Positions 25,399 through 34,663 of a stretch of 64,000 nt of DNA are shown piece by piece. The stretch comes from Verrucomicrobia bacterium IMCC26134 (GTDB taxonomy: Bacteria; Verrucomicrobiota; Verrucomicrobiia; Opitutales; Opitutaceae). Every line of letters starts with the position of its first letter. Position 1 is the stretch's first letter. The notes under the pieces were generated by a model, which was not told where the DNA came from, did not search any database, and saw only the letters and a program-made list of their open reading frames with translations. Both the position numbers and the translations under genes were made by a program. The stretch lies in assembly GCA_000972765.1 (NCBI GenBank), contig CP011265.1, positions 1,550,001 through 1,614,000 of the forward strand, written 5' to 3'.

Positions 25399-26838
25399 AT
25401 GAACACCGCCACTCACTACGACGTCGCCATCATCGGTGCGGGCATGGCCGGGCTCGCCGCCGGCATCCGCCTTGCGCACTTTGGTAAACGAGTGTGCATC
25501 TTCGAGCGCCACAATGCCGTCGGCGGGCTCAACTCTTTTTACTCTATCTCCGGGCGCAAATACGACGTCGGCTTGCACGCCATGACGAACTGGGTGCCGC
25601 CCGGCACCAAGGGCACGCCCCTCGGCAAGCTCCTCCGCCAGCTCCGCATCGACCGCGATGAGTTTGCCCTCCATCCGCAAAAACGCTCACGCATCGCCTT
25701 CGGTCCGCGCGGCGAGACTTCGCTGACTTTCACCAACGACTTCGCCGTGCTGGAGTCCGAGGTTGCACAAAAATTCCCCGCCCAGATCGATGGCTTTCGG
25801 CGGCTCGTCGCGCTGGTGCGCACCTACGACGATGTTTCGCTCGACGCCGTGCCCGAGAGCGCCCGCGCCGTGGTGCGCCGCCACCTTTCCGATCCGCTGC
25901 TCGAGGACATGTTGTTCTGCCCCGTCATGTATTACGGCAGCGCCAGCGAGCACGACATGGAGTTCGGCCAGTTCGTGATCATGTTCAAAGCCCTCTTTCT
26001 TGAAGGCTTCGCCCGCCCGCTCGACGGCGTGCGCGTGATCCTGCGCGTGCTGCTCGATAAATACCGCCACGCCGGCGGCGAGCGTCGCATGAAATGCGGC
26101 GTGCAGCAGATCATCGCCAGATCAGGCCGCGCCGACCGCCTCCTGCTCGACGATGGCACCGAGATCACCGCCACGCAGGTGATCAGCACCATCGGAGCCG
26201 CCGAGACCGAGCGCCTCTGCACCACGACCGCCGCTCCGGTTGCTTCCCATCCAGTGGGGCGCCTTAGTTATTGCGAGACTATCACCGTGCTGGATCGCCC
26301 GCCGTCCGCGCTTGGCTGGGGTGACGATACCATCATCTTCTTCAACGACTCGGCGCGTTTCACCTACGAGCAATCTCGAGGTGCGGTGGACGTGCGCAGC
26401 GGAGTCATCTGCCTGCCCAATAACTTCGCCTTCCCCGAGGGGCAGGACCTGCCCGAGGGCCTTTTCCGCTGCACTTGCCTCGCTAACTATGACGCCTGGG
26501 CAAGCCTTTCTGACGAGGCGGCCTATAGCGCCGATAAAACCCGCTGGTATGGCGAGATTCAGCGCAGCGCCCTGCGTTTTCTGCCGGCCTTGCCCGCTGC
26601 CGACACGCTCGCCCGCGCCACGCTCGCAACGGATATGTTCACCCCGCGCACCATCACCAAGTTCACCGGTCACCTCGGCGGTGCGATCTACGGTTCGCCT
26701 AAAAAAATCCGCGACGGCCGCACCCCACTGTCCAACGTCTACCTCGCCGGCACCGACCAAGGCTTTCTCGGCATCATCGGCGCGATGTTGTCTGGCATCA
26801 GCATGGCCAATTTCCACGTCCTAGCGACGAAAAGCTGA
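25399..26838 (+). CDS. CrtI/phytoene-desaturase-like FAD-dependent oxidoreductase
   Basis: A 479-residue flavoprotein. The start MNTATHYDVAIIGAGMAGLAAGIRLA places the FAD-binding GxGxxG at residues 13-18; nine extra upstream codons are unlikely. IFERHNAVGGLNSFYS is the second ADP-binding element. The C-terminal FAD motif is seen in NVYLAGTDQGFLGIIGAMLSGISMAN. The middle part FGQFVIMFKALFLEGFARPLDG and ILRVLLDKYRHAGGE matches the desaturase/isomerase group (COG1233). The substrate is probably a lipophilic polyene or fatty chain (inference). A second member lies at 30.1 kb, and a ketosynthase-ACP pair lies on the other side of the island. Confidence 0.87.
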   Translation: MNTATHYDVAIIGAGMAGLAAGIRLAHFGKRVCIFERHNAVGGLNSFYSISGRKYDVGLHAMTNWVPPGTKGTPLGKLLRQLRIDRDEFALHPQKRSRIAFGPRGETSLTFTNDFAVLESEVAQKFPAQIDGFRRLVALVRTYDDVSLDAVPESARAVVRRHLSDPLLEDMLFCPVMYYGSASEHDMEFGQFVIMFKALFLEGFARPLDGVRVILRVLLDKYRHAGGERRMKCGVQQIIARSGRADRLLLDDGTEITATQVISTIGAAETERLCTTTAAPVASHPVGRLSYCETITVLDRPPSALGWGDDTIIFFNDSARFTYEQSRGAVDVRSGVICLPNNFAFPEGQDLPEGLFRCTCLANYDAWASLSDEAAYSADKTRWYGEIQRSALRFLPALPAADTLARATLATDMFTPRTITKFTGHLGGAIYGSPKKIRDGRTPLSNVYLAGTDQGFLGIIGAMLSGISMANFHVLATKS

Positions 26839-26936
26839 GGCTACAGGGTGGCTCGCGCGTCCCCTGCGTTCGCTCCGATTCGCCTTCGGTGCAGGCGGTA
26901 TTACCCGTTACGGAATGCCGAGGACGCCGCTTGGCT

Positions 26937-28598
26937 TCACTTCGCGTAACTAGGTTCGTCCTGATAGCGCTCGCGCAGGTGCGCCCAGACTGTTCCCTGC
27001 GCTTGCTCGGGCGTTGTGACGGAGCAAATTGAGACGTCGCCGTCCCCGCGTGAGGCAGTGATCCGGGCCCTGAGCTGCGCGAGGTAAAGACTGCGGGGTG
27101 AGACCGGGGTATCGCGGGAAAACCACAGGCCGGGCAGGCGGCTGCTTTGCAAGGGTTTGCCATCCTCGCCGCTGCAACCGATAGCCCAATTTTGGGCGCT
27201 GGCGGGCCAGGGTTTTTGACAAATGAGTCTCCTCGCCTCGCAGTTCCACAATACCTGGGCGTTGCCCGCCCAGCCGTGGCCCGTGCCGGCTCCGCCCCGA
27301 TCCTGCACGTGGATCGCGCCGCCTTTCACGTTGTCGTAGAGCTGACCGCAGCTCCAGCGGTGATGCGGCCCGATGTCGGAATGGGCCTCTTCGGATAGGC
27401 AATCAAGGAACACCGTGGGGCCGACATTTTGCGCACCGGTGACGAAATCGTGGCGGCCGTTGCGTGTATAGCAGCGCTGGAAAAAGCAATACTGCCCGCC
27501 GCCGACGAACGAATACCGTCTGCCGCCCGTCAGAAGCGAGACGGGGTCGATCATCGCGCAATCCTGCACCGTGATGCGCGCCGCCGTGCGACCGATGTTG
27601 ATGCAGGCATAGGCAAAATGAAGGGCGGTGACATCGCGCACCCAACTATCGACCACGGAGCCGATGCTGATCGCATTCCAAGCATGGCACTCGTCCTCGG
27701 TTTCGTGGCCTTTCTCGTAAACGGATTCGAGGCGTATGTTTTCTACCGCCGCCGCCCTTCCCCGGGTGTCGGGCCCGCAGGCATAGACCTTTGCGCCGCC
27801 GTAACGGCGCTCCAGCGCGCAAAGCACCGGGCTGTCCAGGGTGAGGCGGTCGCCTGCGATGGCGGCGACGCGGCTTTGCCAGCGAACTACAAAGATTTCG
27901 GGCGCCCACTGCTTGCCGCCTGCGGAGAGTTTAATCCGGTCCATTTGCAGGTCGTGTATCCACGCTTCGCTCGGCGCCCGCACGATGATGATCTCATCTC
28001 CGACCTCAAACGCCCCTGCATTCTTCACGCTGAGGTGTTTGGCGCCGATCGGCACGCTCTCGTCCAGCACTGCGTGGGCCGGGCCGACGATTGGCAGGGA
28101 GCCCTTGCTCGTGAGTTGAAGGAGGGTCGACTTCGCCTCGGCGCCTTTCTCGGGCAACATCGTTGCGATCAATACGGTGCCGGTGGCGTGCGCGCCCTCG
28201 CCGCGCAAGGTCACGCCGGCGGGGATGGTTATTGTCTCGCCGCAGCGATAGCTGCCGCGGGTGAGCAACACCGCGCCACGCACGCCGGTGGCGGGGTCGG
28301 CTGGTGCGTTCGCGACGCGATTGAGGGCCGCCTGTATCCGCACGCTCTCATCCGCGGAGTCCGCCACCGGGGCCAGGCGCTCAAGCACGGGGGCGACTGG
28401 GAGGGCTACGCCGCCGTTTCGATAACCGGCCATGGAAAATTCAGGCACCACATTGCCCGCCTCATCCGGAGTATAGCTCAATGCGCCATCCGCTATCTGC
28501 GAGACCGGTGCGCCTCGCACGGCAGAGGGTGCCTGCGCGGCGTATGTCTCCGTCATTGGAAATGCGGACAAAAGCAGGAGGAGTAGGGTGCGACTCAT
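26937..28598 (-). CDS. Secreted right-handed beta-helix protein, pectate-lyase-like
   Basis: A 553-residue exported protein. It is started at 28598 because MSRTLLLLLLSAFPMTETYAAQ is a clear signal peptide; the 93 codons upstream are unlike protein. The repeat pattern of a parallel beta-helix is visible from about residue 115: GAVLLTRGSYRCGETITIPAG, GVTLRGEGAHATGTVLIAT, VENIRLESVYEKG, SWVRDVTALHFAYACINIG, ITVQDCAMIDPV and YCFFQRCYTRNGRHDFVTGA. These repeats occur in pectate lyase-3, polygalacturonase and alginate-lyase families. The precise substrate cannot be read. It fits the nearby GH5 and GH51 genes as part of a polysaccharide-degrading lifestyle. Confidence 0.82.
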   Translation of the reverse strand: MSRTLLLLLLSAFPMTETYAAQAPSAVRGAPVSQIADGALSYTPDEAGNVVPEFSMAGYRNGGVALPVAPVLERLAPVADSADESVRIQAALNRVANAPADPATGVRGAVLLTRGSYRCGETITIPAGVTLRGEGAHATGTVLIATMLPEKGAEAKSTLLQLTSKGSLPIVGPAHAVLDESVPIGAKHLSVKNAGAFEVGDEIIIVRAPSEAWIHDLQMDRIKLSAGGKQWAPEIFVVRWQSRVAAIAGDRLTLDSPVLCALERRYGGAKVYACGPDTRGRAAAVENIRLESVYEKGHETEDECHAWNAISIGSVVDSWVRDVTALHFAYACINIGRTAARITVQDCAMIDPVSLLTGGRRYSFVGGGQYCFFQRCYTRNGRHDFVTGAQNVGPTVFLDCLSEEAHSDIGPHHRWSCGQLYDNVKGGAIHVQDRGGAGTGHGWAGNAQVLWNCEARRLICQKPWPASAQNWAIGCSGEDGKPLQSSRLPGLWFSRDTPVSPRSLYLAQLRARITASRGDGDVSICSVTTPEQAQGTVWAHLRERYQDEPSYAK

Positions 28599-29271
28599 TT
28601 TTCGGGGACGGGGATTCACGCGCCCACTGCCAGCTGAGCGGGTAGTGAGAGGCAAGCCACACCAAGATGTGGACGCGATTCCAAAACCGCCTCGCGGGCG
28701 TCCGCCGACTCCGCGCATGCGCATCGTGACACTGCAGCAGCGCGCCTTTTCATCTGCAGCAGCTGGCCCCCCTTTTTTTAATTTTGGCTTATTGGCCAAA
28801 TTAAGATCGAGGCCATGAGGACGCATAGCGTCGCATACCGGAGCGGTGGGCGCGAAATCCATCGCTCTTACTGGCACCGGGCCGCGTATCTTCGTCCCCT
28901 GCCCATGTGCCTGTGAGCGCGAGGCCGACCGGTTGAGTTCGGGTAAGCTCAGCCGCTCCGGGACGAGCTGAGGGCGACACGAAAGCCGACGCAGTCCCTG
29001 CAGTAGGCCGGCTCTGCGCCTCCGCGAAGGACGCGGCCGGAGACCGATGAGCGTTCGCTGGTTAAGCCACCGCGCACTACGTTGCGTGTCAGAATCAACT
29101 TAAACTAAACGCCACCCTTTCGATTAAATTAATAGCATTAAAATAGTTAGTGCGGCGGCGGTGCAGTGTGCACCACTGAGCGCAGGCAGGACATAGTGAG
29201 TCGAATCGAGGTTTTTGGGATAAACGCTGACTTTTACGCCGGATTTACTCTCCGTGCTCTTTGTGTCTTCC
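28599..29271. other. Intergenic region holding a relic and AT-rich tract
   Basis: No intact gene is seen over about 670 bp. It contains a fragment resembling a formylglycine-generating-enzyme C-terminus on the minus strand (28949-29104, listed separately), an AT-rich stretch around 28777-28805 with an imperfect inverted repeat about TTGGCTTATTGGCCAA, another AT-rich stretch at about 29090-29150, and a dispersed repeat at 29250-29274 next to the trmO start. Confidence 0.55.
28949..29104 (-). pseudogene. Fragment resembling the C-terminus of a formylglycine-generating-enzyme (SUMF1/FGE) domain
   Basis: A 51-residue open stretch without a good start reads ...NVVRGGLTSERSSVSGRVL then RGGAEPAYCRDCVGFRVALS. 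FGE-sulfatase domains typically end with RVxRGGSW, some 20-30 residues, then a Y-R-D-x-x-GFRVAL block. Here the RVLRGG and RDCVGFRVAL blocks are present, but the segment between them is shortened, with no upstream domain. I read it as a truncated relic. It may have no link to the sulfatase at 19.8 kb, although that enzyme needs such a maturase. Confidence 0.45.
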
Positions 29272-29274
29272 GTG
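29250..29274 (-). repeat. Dispersed CACGGAAGACACAAAGAG-type repeat
   Basis: On the minus strand this reads CACGGAAGACACAAAGAGCA onward, a member of the same purine-rich periodic repeat class as 3898-3994. It runs into the 5' end of the trmO open frame, which is one reason to prefer the later GTG start. Confidence 0.5.
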
Positions 29275-29952
29275 ATTCAATCCCTTTTTCCTGTCGCCTA
29301 CGTCCGCACGCCTTTTGCGGAAAAGTTTGGTGTGCCGCGCCAGAGCGGAATCGTGCCGGAGGCCGAGGGGCGAGTGGAGTTCACTCCGGAGTTTGCCGCC
29401 GGCGATTTCACTCGTGGGCTGGAGGCGTTTTCGCATGTGTGGCTGGTCACCGGCTTTGACCGCAATCCGGTCTGGGCCGGCGGTGCGACGGTGCGACCGC
29501 CCCGCCTGGGCGGCAACGAACGCGTCGGCGTCTTTGCCTCGCGATCCCCCAACCGTCCCAATGGCCTCGGACTCTCCCTTGTGCAACTGATCGCCATCGA
29601 GCCGGGCATGTTGCGCGTCGCCGGTATCGACTGCGTGGACGGCACTCCGGTCTACGACGTGAAGCCCTATCTTCCGTGGTGCGAGGCCAAGCCCGAGGCC
29701 CGAGCCGACTGGGCGCAGGCCGCCCCTGTCAGGCGAACTGCTGAAGCCGTGGTGATCGCTGCCGAGTTCGCCGGCCAGCTCGGTGAGCCCGTCACCACTC
29801 TGGTGCGGCAACTCCTGCAACTCGACGTGCAGCCAGCCTACCAGACTGATTCCGCGCGCCTTTATGGAATGAGCGTCGCGGGCTGGAACGTTCGCTGGCG
29901 CTCCGGCGAGGGCGGCTCACTGGTGGTCGTGGAAGTGACGCGATTGGCCTGA
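29272..29952 (+). CDS. trmO: tRNA (N6-threonylcarbamoyladenosine(37)-N6)-methyltransferase TrmO
   Basis: A 226-residue SAM-dependent tRNA methyltransferase with an unusual beta-barrel fold, which methylates t6A37 of certain tRNAs. Landmarks are FPVAYVRTPFAEKFGVPRQS at the N-terminus, FSHVWLVTGFDRN, PPRLGGNERVGVFASRSPNRPNGLGLSLV (the SAM-binding core SPNRPN) and VDGTPVYDVKPYLPWCEA. The C-terminal extension with VRQLLQLDVQPAYQ is the domain found in enteric-type proteins. No ATG exists near the family start. In-frame GTGs at 29254, 29263 and 29272 are possible; 29272 avoids the dispersed repeat. Confidence 0.9.
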   Translation: MIQSLFPVAYVRTPFAEKFGVPRQSGIVPEAEGRVEFTPEFAAGDFTRGLEAFSHVWLVTGFDRNPVWAGGATVRPPRLGGNERVGVFASRSPNRPNGLGLSLVQLIAIEPGMLRVAGIDCVDGTPVYDVKPYLPWCEAKPEARADWAQAAPVRRTAEAVVIAAEFAGQLGEPVTTLVRQLLQLDVQPAYQTDSARLYGMSVAGWNVRWRSGEGGSLVVVEVTRLA

Positions 29953-30131
29953 GACCCACCCGATCGGGTTGTTTTAGTTCCAGCTCAACGCTGATACCCC
30001 CAGGTTTCGGAGCAGGCTGAGGGTGCAGGCGGTTCCGTATGACTTGGTGGAAAACTTGCGGCTTTGGCGTGGCATTCTTCAAAACCGCCCTTGCGCATGG
30101 CGGCGCGGGGCTTTCAGTTGTCCGTTTACCC

Positions 30132-31592
30132 ATGGCATACGACTGGCTCAAAGGTGTCGCAGACGAGTATGATGTGATCGTGATCGGCAGCGGTCTCGGT
30201 GGCCTCACCGGGGCCAATGTCCTCGCGAAGGCCGGGCACAAAGTGCTGCTGCTCGAACACCATTACCAATACGGCGGCCTCGCCACCTGGTTCACCCGCA
30301 AGGGCGGTCACATTTTTGACATCTCCCTTCATGGATTTCCCAGCGGTATGATCAAGAGCTGCCGACGCTACTGGACCAAGGAGATCGCCGACTCCATCCA
30401 CCAGCTCAAGGACGTGCGCTTTGTGAACCCTCAGATGGATGTCTGGACGACTTTCACTCGCGAGGACTACACCCGCGTGCTGGTCGAGCAGTTCAAGCTC
30501 CCCCGTGAGCAGGTCGAATCGTTCTACGATCATCTCCGTGCGATGAACTACTACGACAACAACCCCGAGACAACGGGGCAGATGTTCGAGCGGTTTTTCC
30601 CCGGCCGGCCCGATGTGCACCGCCTGCTCATGGAGCCTATCGCCTATGCCAACGGCTCCACCCGAGATGATCCCGCCATCACCTTCGGCATCGTGTTTAG
30701 CAATTTCATGGGTTCGGGCGTGTTCACTTTTCAGGGCGGTTCCGATCTGCTTATCAAGAAAATGGCCGAGGAGCTGCGCAAAAACAGTGTCGAGCTGCGC
30801 AAACACGTCCTCGTCGAGAAAATCCTCATCGAGGAACGCGACGGCCGCAAGGTCGCTTGCGGTGTCGTCACCAAGAGCGGCCGCGTTATCCGTGCCAAGG
30901 CGGTGCTCTCCAATGCGAACATCAAGAATACCATCTTCCGCCTCGCCGGCGCGGAGAATTTCGATCCCGAGTTCGTGAAGCAGGCCGAGGCCGTGCGCAT
31001 CAACTCCAGCTCCTGCCAGGTCTATTTCGGCATCCGCAAGGGCGAGAGCATCCCGCACATCGGCGATCTCGTGTTCACTTCCGAGGCACCTAGCTACAGC
31101 CCCGAGGAGTTGACCTCCCTTCACACCACCAGCCGCACCTTCTCGGTCTATTATCCCGATACCCGCCCCGGCTCCGACCGCTACACCGTGGTCGCCTCGC
31201 TCAACGGAAAGCATCCGGACTGGAAGGCCCTCTCCGACGAAGACTATGCCATCCATAAGGCGCGCCTGATCGATGAGAGTCTCGTTGCGCTGGAGAAATA
31301 CATCCCCGACGTGCGTGCGAAGATCGACTGGATGGAGGCCGCCACCCCGCGCACCATCGAGCGCTACACCACGCACATGGCCGGCACCAGTTTCGGCACC
31401 AAGTTCGAAGGCCTGCCGGTTTCGATGAATTTATCCGAAAAGCTCCCAGGCCTCTTCCATGCCGGCAGCGTGGGCATCATCATGAGCGGTTGGCTGGGCA
31501 CTATTAACTACGGCGTCATCACGGCCAACAAGATCGACAAACACCTCTTCGCCCTCAAGCAGCGGGCTTCGGCCCTGCCGCCAGTGGTCTGA
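30132..31592 (+). CDS. Second CrtI-like FAD-dependent desaturase/isomerase
   Basis: A 486-residue flavoprotein of the COG1233 group. The start at 30132 ([36 protein letters not shown]) puts the GxGxxG FAD motif at about residues 18-23; 31 upstream codons are rejected as unlike the family. [17 protein letters not shown] is the usual second motif, [22 protein letters not shown] the substrate-cap strand region, and [29 protein letters not shown] the C-terminal FAD contact. It is only distantly like the copy at 25.4 kb. With the ketosynthase-ACP pair it could serve a polyene or modified fatty acid pathway (inference). Confidence 0.87.
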   Translation: MAYDWLKGVADEYDVIVIGSGLGGLTGANVLAKAGHKVLLLEHHYQYGGLATWFTRKGGHIFDISLHGFPSGMIKSCRRYWTKEIADSIHQLKDVRFVNPQMDVWTTFTREDYTRVLVEQFKLPREQVESFYDHLRAMNYYDNNPETTGQMFERFFPGRPDVHRLLMEPIAYANGSTRDDPAITFGIVFSNFMGSGVFTFQGGSDLLIKKMAEELRKNSVELRKHVLVEKILIEERDGRKVACGVVTKSGRVIRAKAVLSNANIKNTIFRLAGAENFDPEFVKQAEAVRINSSSCQVYFGIRKGESIPHIGDLVFTSEAPSYSPEELTSLHTTSRTFSVYYPDTRPGSDRYTVVASLNGKHPDWKALSDEDYAIHKARLIDESLVALEKYIPDVRAKIDWMEAATPRTIERYTTHMAGTSFGTKFEGLPVSMNLSEKLPGLFHAGSVGIIMSGWLGTINYGVITANKIDKHLFALKQRASALPPVV

Positions 31593-31729
31593 AGGGCGGG
31601 GGGCAGGCTTTTGAGTTTTTACGATTTAGCCGCTTGAAAGGCGGCGGGGGCGTTCGCAGGCTGCTCGGTTTATCTTTACCGAACCCTTGCCGCGCGGCAT
31701 CCCCTGCGCTCCAAGACCGGCCTTCCCGC

Positions 31730-33523
31730 ATGGACGTCTCCCTTACTCGTAATTTCTGCATCATCGCCCACGTTGACCACGGCAAGACAACGTTGTCCGA
31801 CCGCCTGCTCGAATATACCAACACGGTCACTCAGCGTGTGCTTACCGCGCAGCACCTCGACTCGATGGACCTGGAGAAGGAGCGCGGTATCACCATCAAG
31901 TCCCACCCAGTCACCATGGTCTACCCGGCCAAGGACGGGAACCTATACAAGATCAACTTGATGGACACCCCCGGCCACGTGGACTTCGCCTACGAGGTCT
32001 CGCGCTCGCTGGCCGCCTGCGAGGGCGCCGTGCTCCTCATCGACGCCGCTCAGGGCGTGGAGGCCCAGACCGTCGCCAACGCCCACCTCGCCACCGCCCA
32101 GGGCCTTAAAATCATCCCGGTCATCAATAAGATCGACCTGCCCTCCGCCAACCTCGAGCTCTGCATGAAACAGCTTGAGGACATCCTCACCATCCCAGCC
32201 GAGGAGGCCATCCTCGCTTCCGGCAAATCCGGCATCGGCATCCAGGACATCCTCGAGGCCGTGGTCGCCCGCATACCGCCACCGCGCTGGTCGCACCACC
32301 CCTCCACCCGCGCCCTCGTCTTCGACTCCCTTTACGACAGCTACCGTGGCGTCATTACCTATGCCCGTGTGTTTTCGGGCTCGGTCAAGGCCGGCGACCA
32401 AATGCTCCTGATGAGCAACAACCAGAAGTCCGAGATCAAGGAGGTCGGCGTCTTCACCCCGAAGATGACCAAGACCGCCACCCTCGACGCCGGCGATGTC
32501 GGCTACGTCATCTCCAACATCAAAGACACCACCGACATCAAAATCGGCGATACGCTCACCCTCGCGCGCAATCCCGCCTCCGAGATGCTGCCCGGTTACA
32601 AGGAAGTCCGCCCCATGGTATTTTGCGGACTCTATCCGCTCGAGAGCAGCGACTACGAAAAACTCAAGGCCGCGCTCGGCCGCCTGCGTCTCAACGACGC
32701 CGCCTTCCTCTACTCCTCCGAGAGCTCCCTGGCGCTCGGCTTCGGCTTCCGTTGCGGCTTCCTCGGCCTGCTCCACATGGAGATCATCCAGGAGCGTATC
32801 CGCCGCGAGCACGACGTGGAAATCATCTCCACGTATCCCTCCGTCGTTTACAAAGTCAAAGCCCACGGCGCCGACGAGATCGAGGTCGATAACCCCGTCA
32901 ACCTGCCCGACCCCGGCACCATCGAGTATATCTGCGAGCCCACCATCAAGGCCTCCATCCACATTCCCAACGAGTCCATGGGCGACATCCTCGCCCTCAT
33001 CATGGAAAAACGCGGCATGTGCGACCACACCGACACCCTCGACGCCAACCGCGTCATGCTCAGTTGCGTGCTCCCGCTCAACGAAATCCTGGTCGATTTC
33101 AACGACCGCCTTAAATCCGTCACCCACGGCTACGGCTCGATGGACTACGAACTCGGCGACTACGTGCAAAGCGACCTGGTGAAAATGGACATCCTCATCA
33201 ACGGCGACCCCGTCGATGCGTTCTCCAGCATCGTGCACCGCGAGAAGGCCGAAGGCAAAGGCCGCGTGCTCTGTGAAAAGCTCGCCGAGATCATCCCGCC
33301 CCAGATGTTCAAGGTCGCGATCCAGGCCGCCATCGGCGGCAAGATCATCGCCCGCGACAACGTGAAGGAGATGCGCAAGGACGTGACCGCGAAGTGCTAC
33401 GGCGGCGACATCTCCCGTAAGCGCAAACTCCTCGATAAGCAGAAAGAAGGTAAGAAAAAGATGAAGATGATCGGCAAGGTGAACATCCCGCCCGACACCT
33501 TCATCCAGATCCTGAAGAACTAA
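31730..33523 (+). CDS. lepA: Elongation factor 4 (LepA)
   Basis: A 597-residue ribosome-associated GTPase. The start at 31730 gives MDVSLTRNFCIIAHVDHGKTTLSDRLLEYT, so the G1 loop AHVDHGKTT is at the right distance; the longer upstream frame adds 32 unlike residues. G2/G3 are KERGITIKSHPVTM and DTPGHVDFAYEVSRSL, and G4 is INKIDLPSA. The C-terminal domain unique to LepA is present: KEMRKDVTAKCYGGDISRKRKLLDKQKEGKKKMK. The length matches the family. It stands alone, 137 bp after the flavoprotein gene. Confidence 0.97.
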   Translation: MDVSLTRNFCIIAHVDHGKTTLSDRLLEYTNTVTQRVLTAQHLDSMDLEKERGITIKSHPVTMVYPAKDGNLYKINLMDTPGHVDFAYEVSRSLAACEGAVLLIDAAQGVEAQTVANAHLATAQGLKIIPVINKIDLPSANLELCMKQLEDILTIPAEEAILASGKSGIGIQDILEAVVARIPPPRWSHHPSTRALVFDSLYDSYRGVITYARVFSGSVKAGDQMLLMSNNQKSEIKEVGVFTPKMTKTATLDAGDVGYVISNIKDTTDIKIGDTLTLARNPASEMLPGYKEVRPMVFCGLYPLESSDYEKLKAALGRLRLNDAAFLYSSESSLALGFGFRCGFLGLLHMEIIQERIRREHDVEIISTYPSVVYKVKAHGADEIEVDNPVNLPDPGTIEYICEPTIKASIHIPNESMGDILALIMEKRGMCDHTDTLDANRVMLSCVLPLNEILVDFNDRLKSVTHGYGSMDYELGDYVQSDLVKMDILINGDPVDAFSSIVHREKAEGKGRVLCEKLAEIIPPQMFKVAIQAAIGGKIIARDNVKEMRKDVTAKCYGGDISRKRKLLDKQKEGKKKMKMIGKVNIPPDTFIQILKN

Positions 33524-33545
33524 CGATTCCTCTTGGGGCTCACGT

Positions 33546-33573
33546 CTTGGCGCTCGCCGCAGCGAGTGCCAAG
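33546..33573 (+). promoter_or_regulatory. Hairpin in the GH5 leader
   Basis: A 12-bp inverted repeat (CTTGGCGCTCGC and GCGAGTGCCAAG, one G-T pair) with a CGCA loop lies between lepA and the GH5 start, 16 bp before the ATG. It has no T-run, so a simple terminator is unlikely. It could act as an RNA leader structure or operator. Confidence 0.4.
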
Positions 33574-33588
33574 GCCAAGTCTGACCGT

Positions 33589-34635
33589 ATGAGAATCACC
33601 CTCTTGGCGGAGACGTTGGTATGCATGTGTATAGCGCAAGTCTCTAGCCTTGTTGCCACCGCGCCGACCACCTCGTCGGTGCCAAGCGCGATCGAAACCA
33701 TCGAGTCGGCAAACGCCCGGCTGGGTCGGGGAATCAATTTGGGCAACGCGCTGGAGGCACCGTCCGAGGGGGCGTGGGGTGTCACGCTGAAGGCCGATTA
33801 TTTCCAGCAGATCCGCGCGGCGGGCTTTGATACCGTGAGGCTGCCCGTGCGTTGGTCGGCCCACGCCGACCTCGCCGCTCCTTACGCCATAGAACCGACC
33901 TTTGCGGCGCGGGTGGATTGGGCGATAGATCAGGCGACAGCCCACGGACTCAACATCGTCGTCAACGTCCATCACAACGCAGCTTTTGACGACAACCCGG
34001 AGAGCGAACTGGTCCGCATGACCGCGCTTTGGGATCAGCTCGCCGAGCGTTATCAGCACCGGCCGACGACGGTCTATTTCGAGCTCTACAACGAGCCGCA
34101 CGGCAAGTTAAGCGGCGAGACGTGGAACGCCGCCGTGCCTGTGCTATTGCAGGCGGTGCGCCGCACCAACCCGACGCGTCCGCTGATTATCGGACCCGAT
34201 GGCTGGAACGACATCGGCCGGTTGGCGGCTTTACGCCTGCCCGCCGACGACCGGAACCTCATCGTGACGGTGCACTACTACTCGCCCTTTCAGTTCACCC
34301 ACCAAGGGGCCTCGTGGGTCAAGGGCGCGGACCAATGGCTGGGCCGGAGCTGGAGCGGTGATGAGAAAGCGCTGGCCGAGGTGCGTAAGGAATTGGAAAA
34401 GGCGGCACTCTGGGGGCGGGAGAACCAGCGCCCGATCTTTCTCGGTGAATTCGGTGCCTTTTCCAAAGCGGATGCGGAGTCCCGAGAACGCTGGACGCGC
34501 TTCGTGGCGACGGAGGCACGGCGCCTCGGGCTGAGCTGGGCCTATTGGGAATTCTGCTCCGGCTTCGGCGCGTATGATGCGAAGGCCGAAGCCTGGCGCG
34601 AACCGCTCAAGGAGGCCTTGATGGCCGCGCCTTGA
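33589..34635 (+). CDS. Secreted GH5-family glycoside hydrolase (endoglucanase/mannanase type)
   Basis: A 348-residue exported (beta/alpha)8 hydrolase. The signal region is MRITLLAETLVCMCIAQVSSLVATAP; an earlier in-frame ATG at 33547 lies within the leader hairpin. Family landmarks are GRGINLGNALEAP, GFDTVRLPVRWSAHA, HGLNIVVNVHHN, the acid/base Glu in VYFELYNEPHGKL (about 168), VTVHYYSPFQFTHQG and the nucleophile Glu in PIFLGEFGAFSKAD (about 286). The GH5 assignment is firm. Whether the substrate is cellulose, glucomannan or xyloglucan cannot be read from the sequence. Confidence 0.92.
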   Translation: MRITLLAETLVCMCIAQVSSLVATAPTTSSVPSAIETIESANARLGRGINLGNALEAPSEGAWGVTLKADYFQQIRAAGFDTVRLPVRWSAHADLAAPYAIEPTFAARVDWAIDQATAHGLNIVVNVHHNAAFDDNPESELVRMTALWDQLAERYQHRPTTVYFELYNEPHGKLSGETWNAAVPVLLQAVRRTNPTRPLIIGPDGWNDIGRLAALRLPADDRNLIVTVHYYSPFQFTHQGASWVKGADQWLGRSWSGDEKALAEVRKELEKAALWGRENQRPIFLGEFGAFSKADAESRERWTRFVATEARRLGLSWAYWEFCSGFGAYDAKAEAWREPLKEALMAAP

Positions 34636-34663
34636 GCGCGGCCGAGATGGAGCGGAATCAGTA

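Noticed and set aside
31943-33238. 431-codon open frame antisense to lepA
   Set aside because: Composition (Gly/Val/Asp-rich, no family motif) is that of a reverse-frame shadow in GC-rich DNA; lepA has full domain support.
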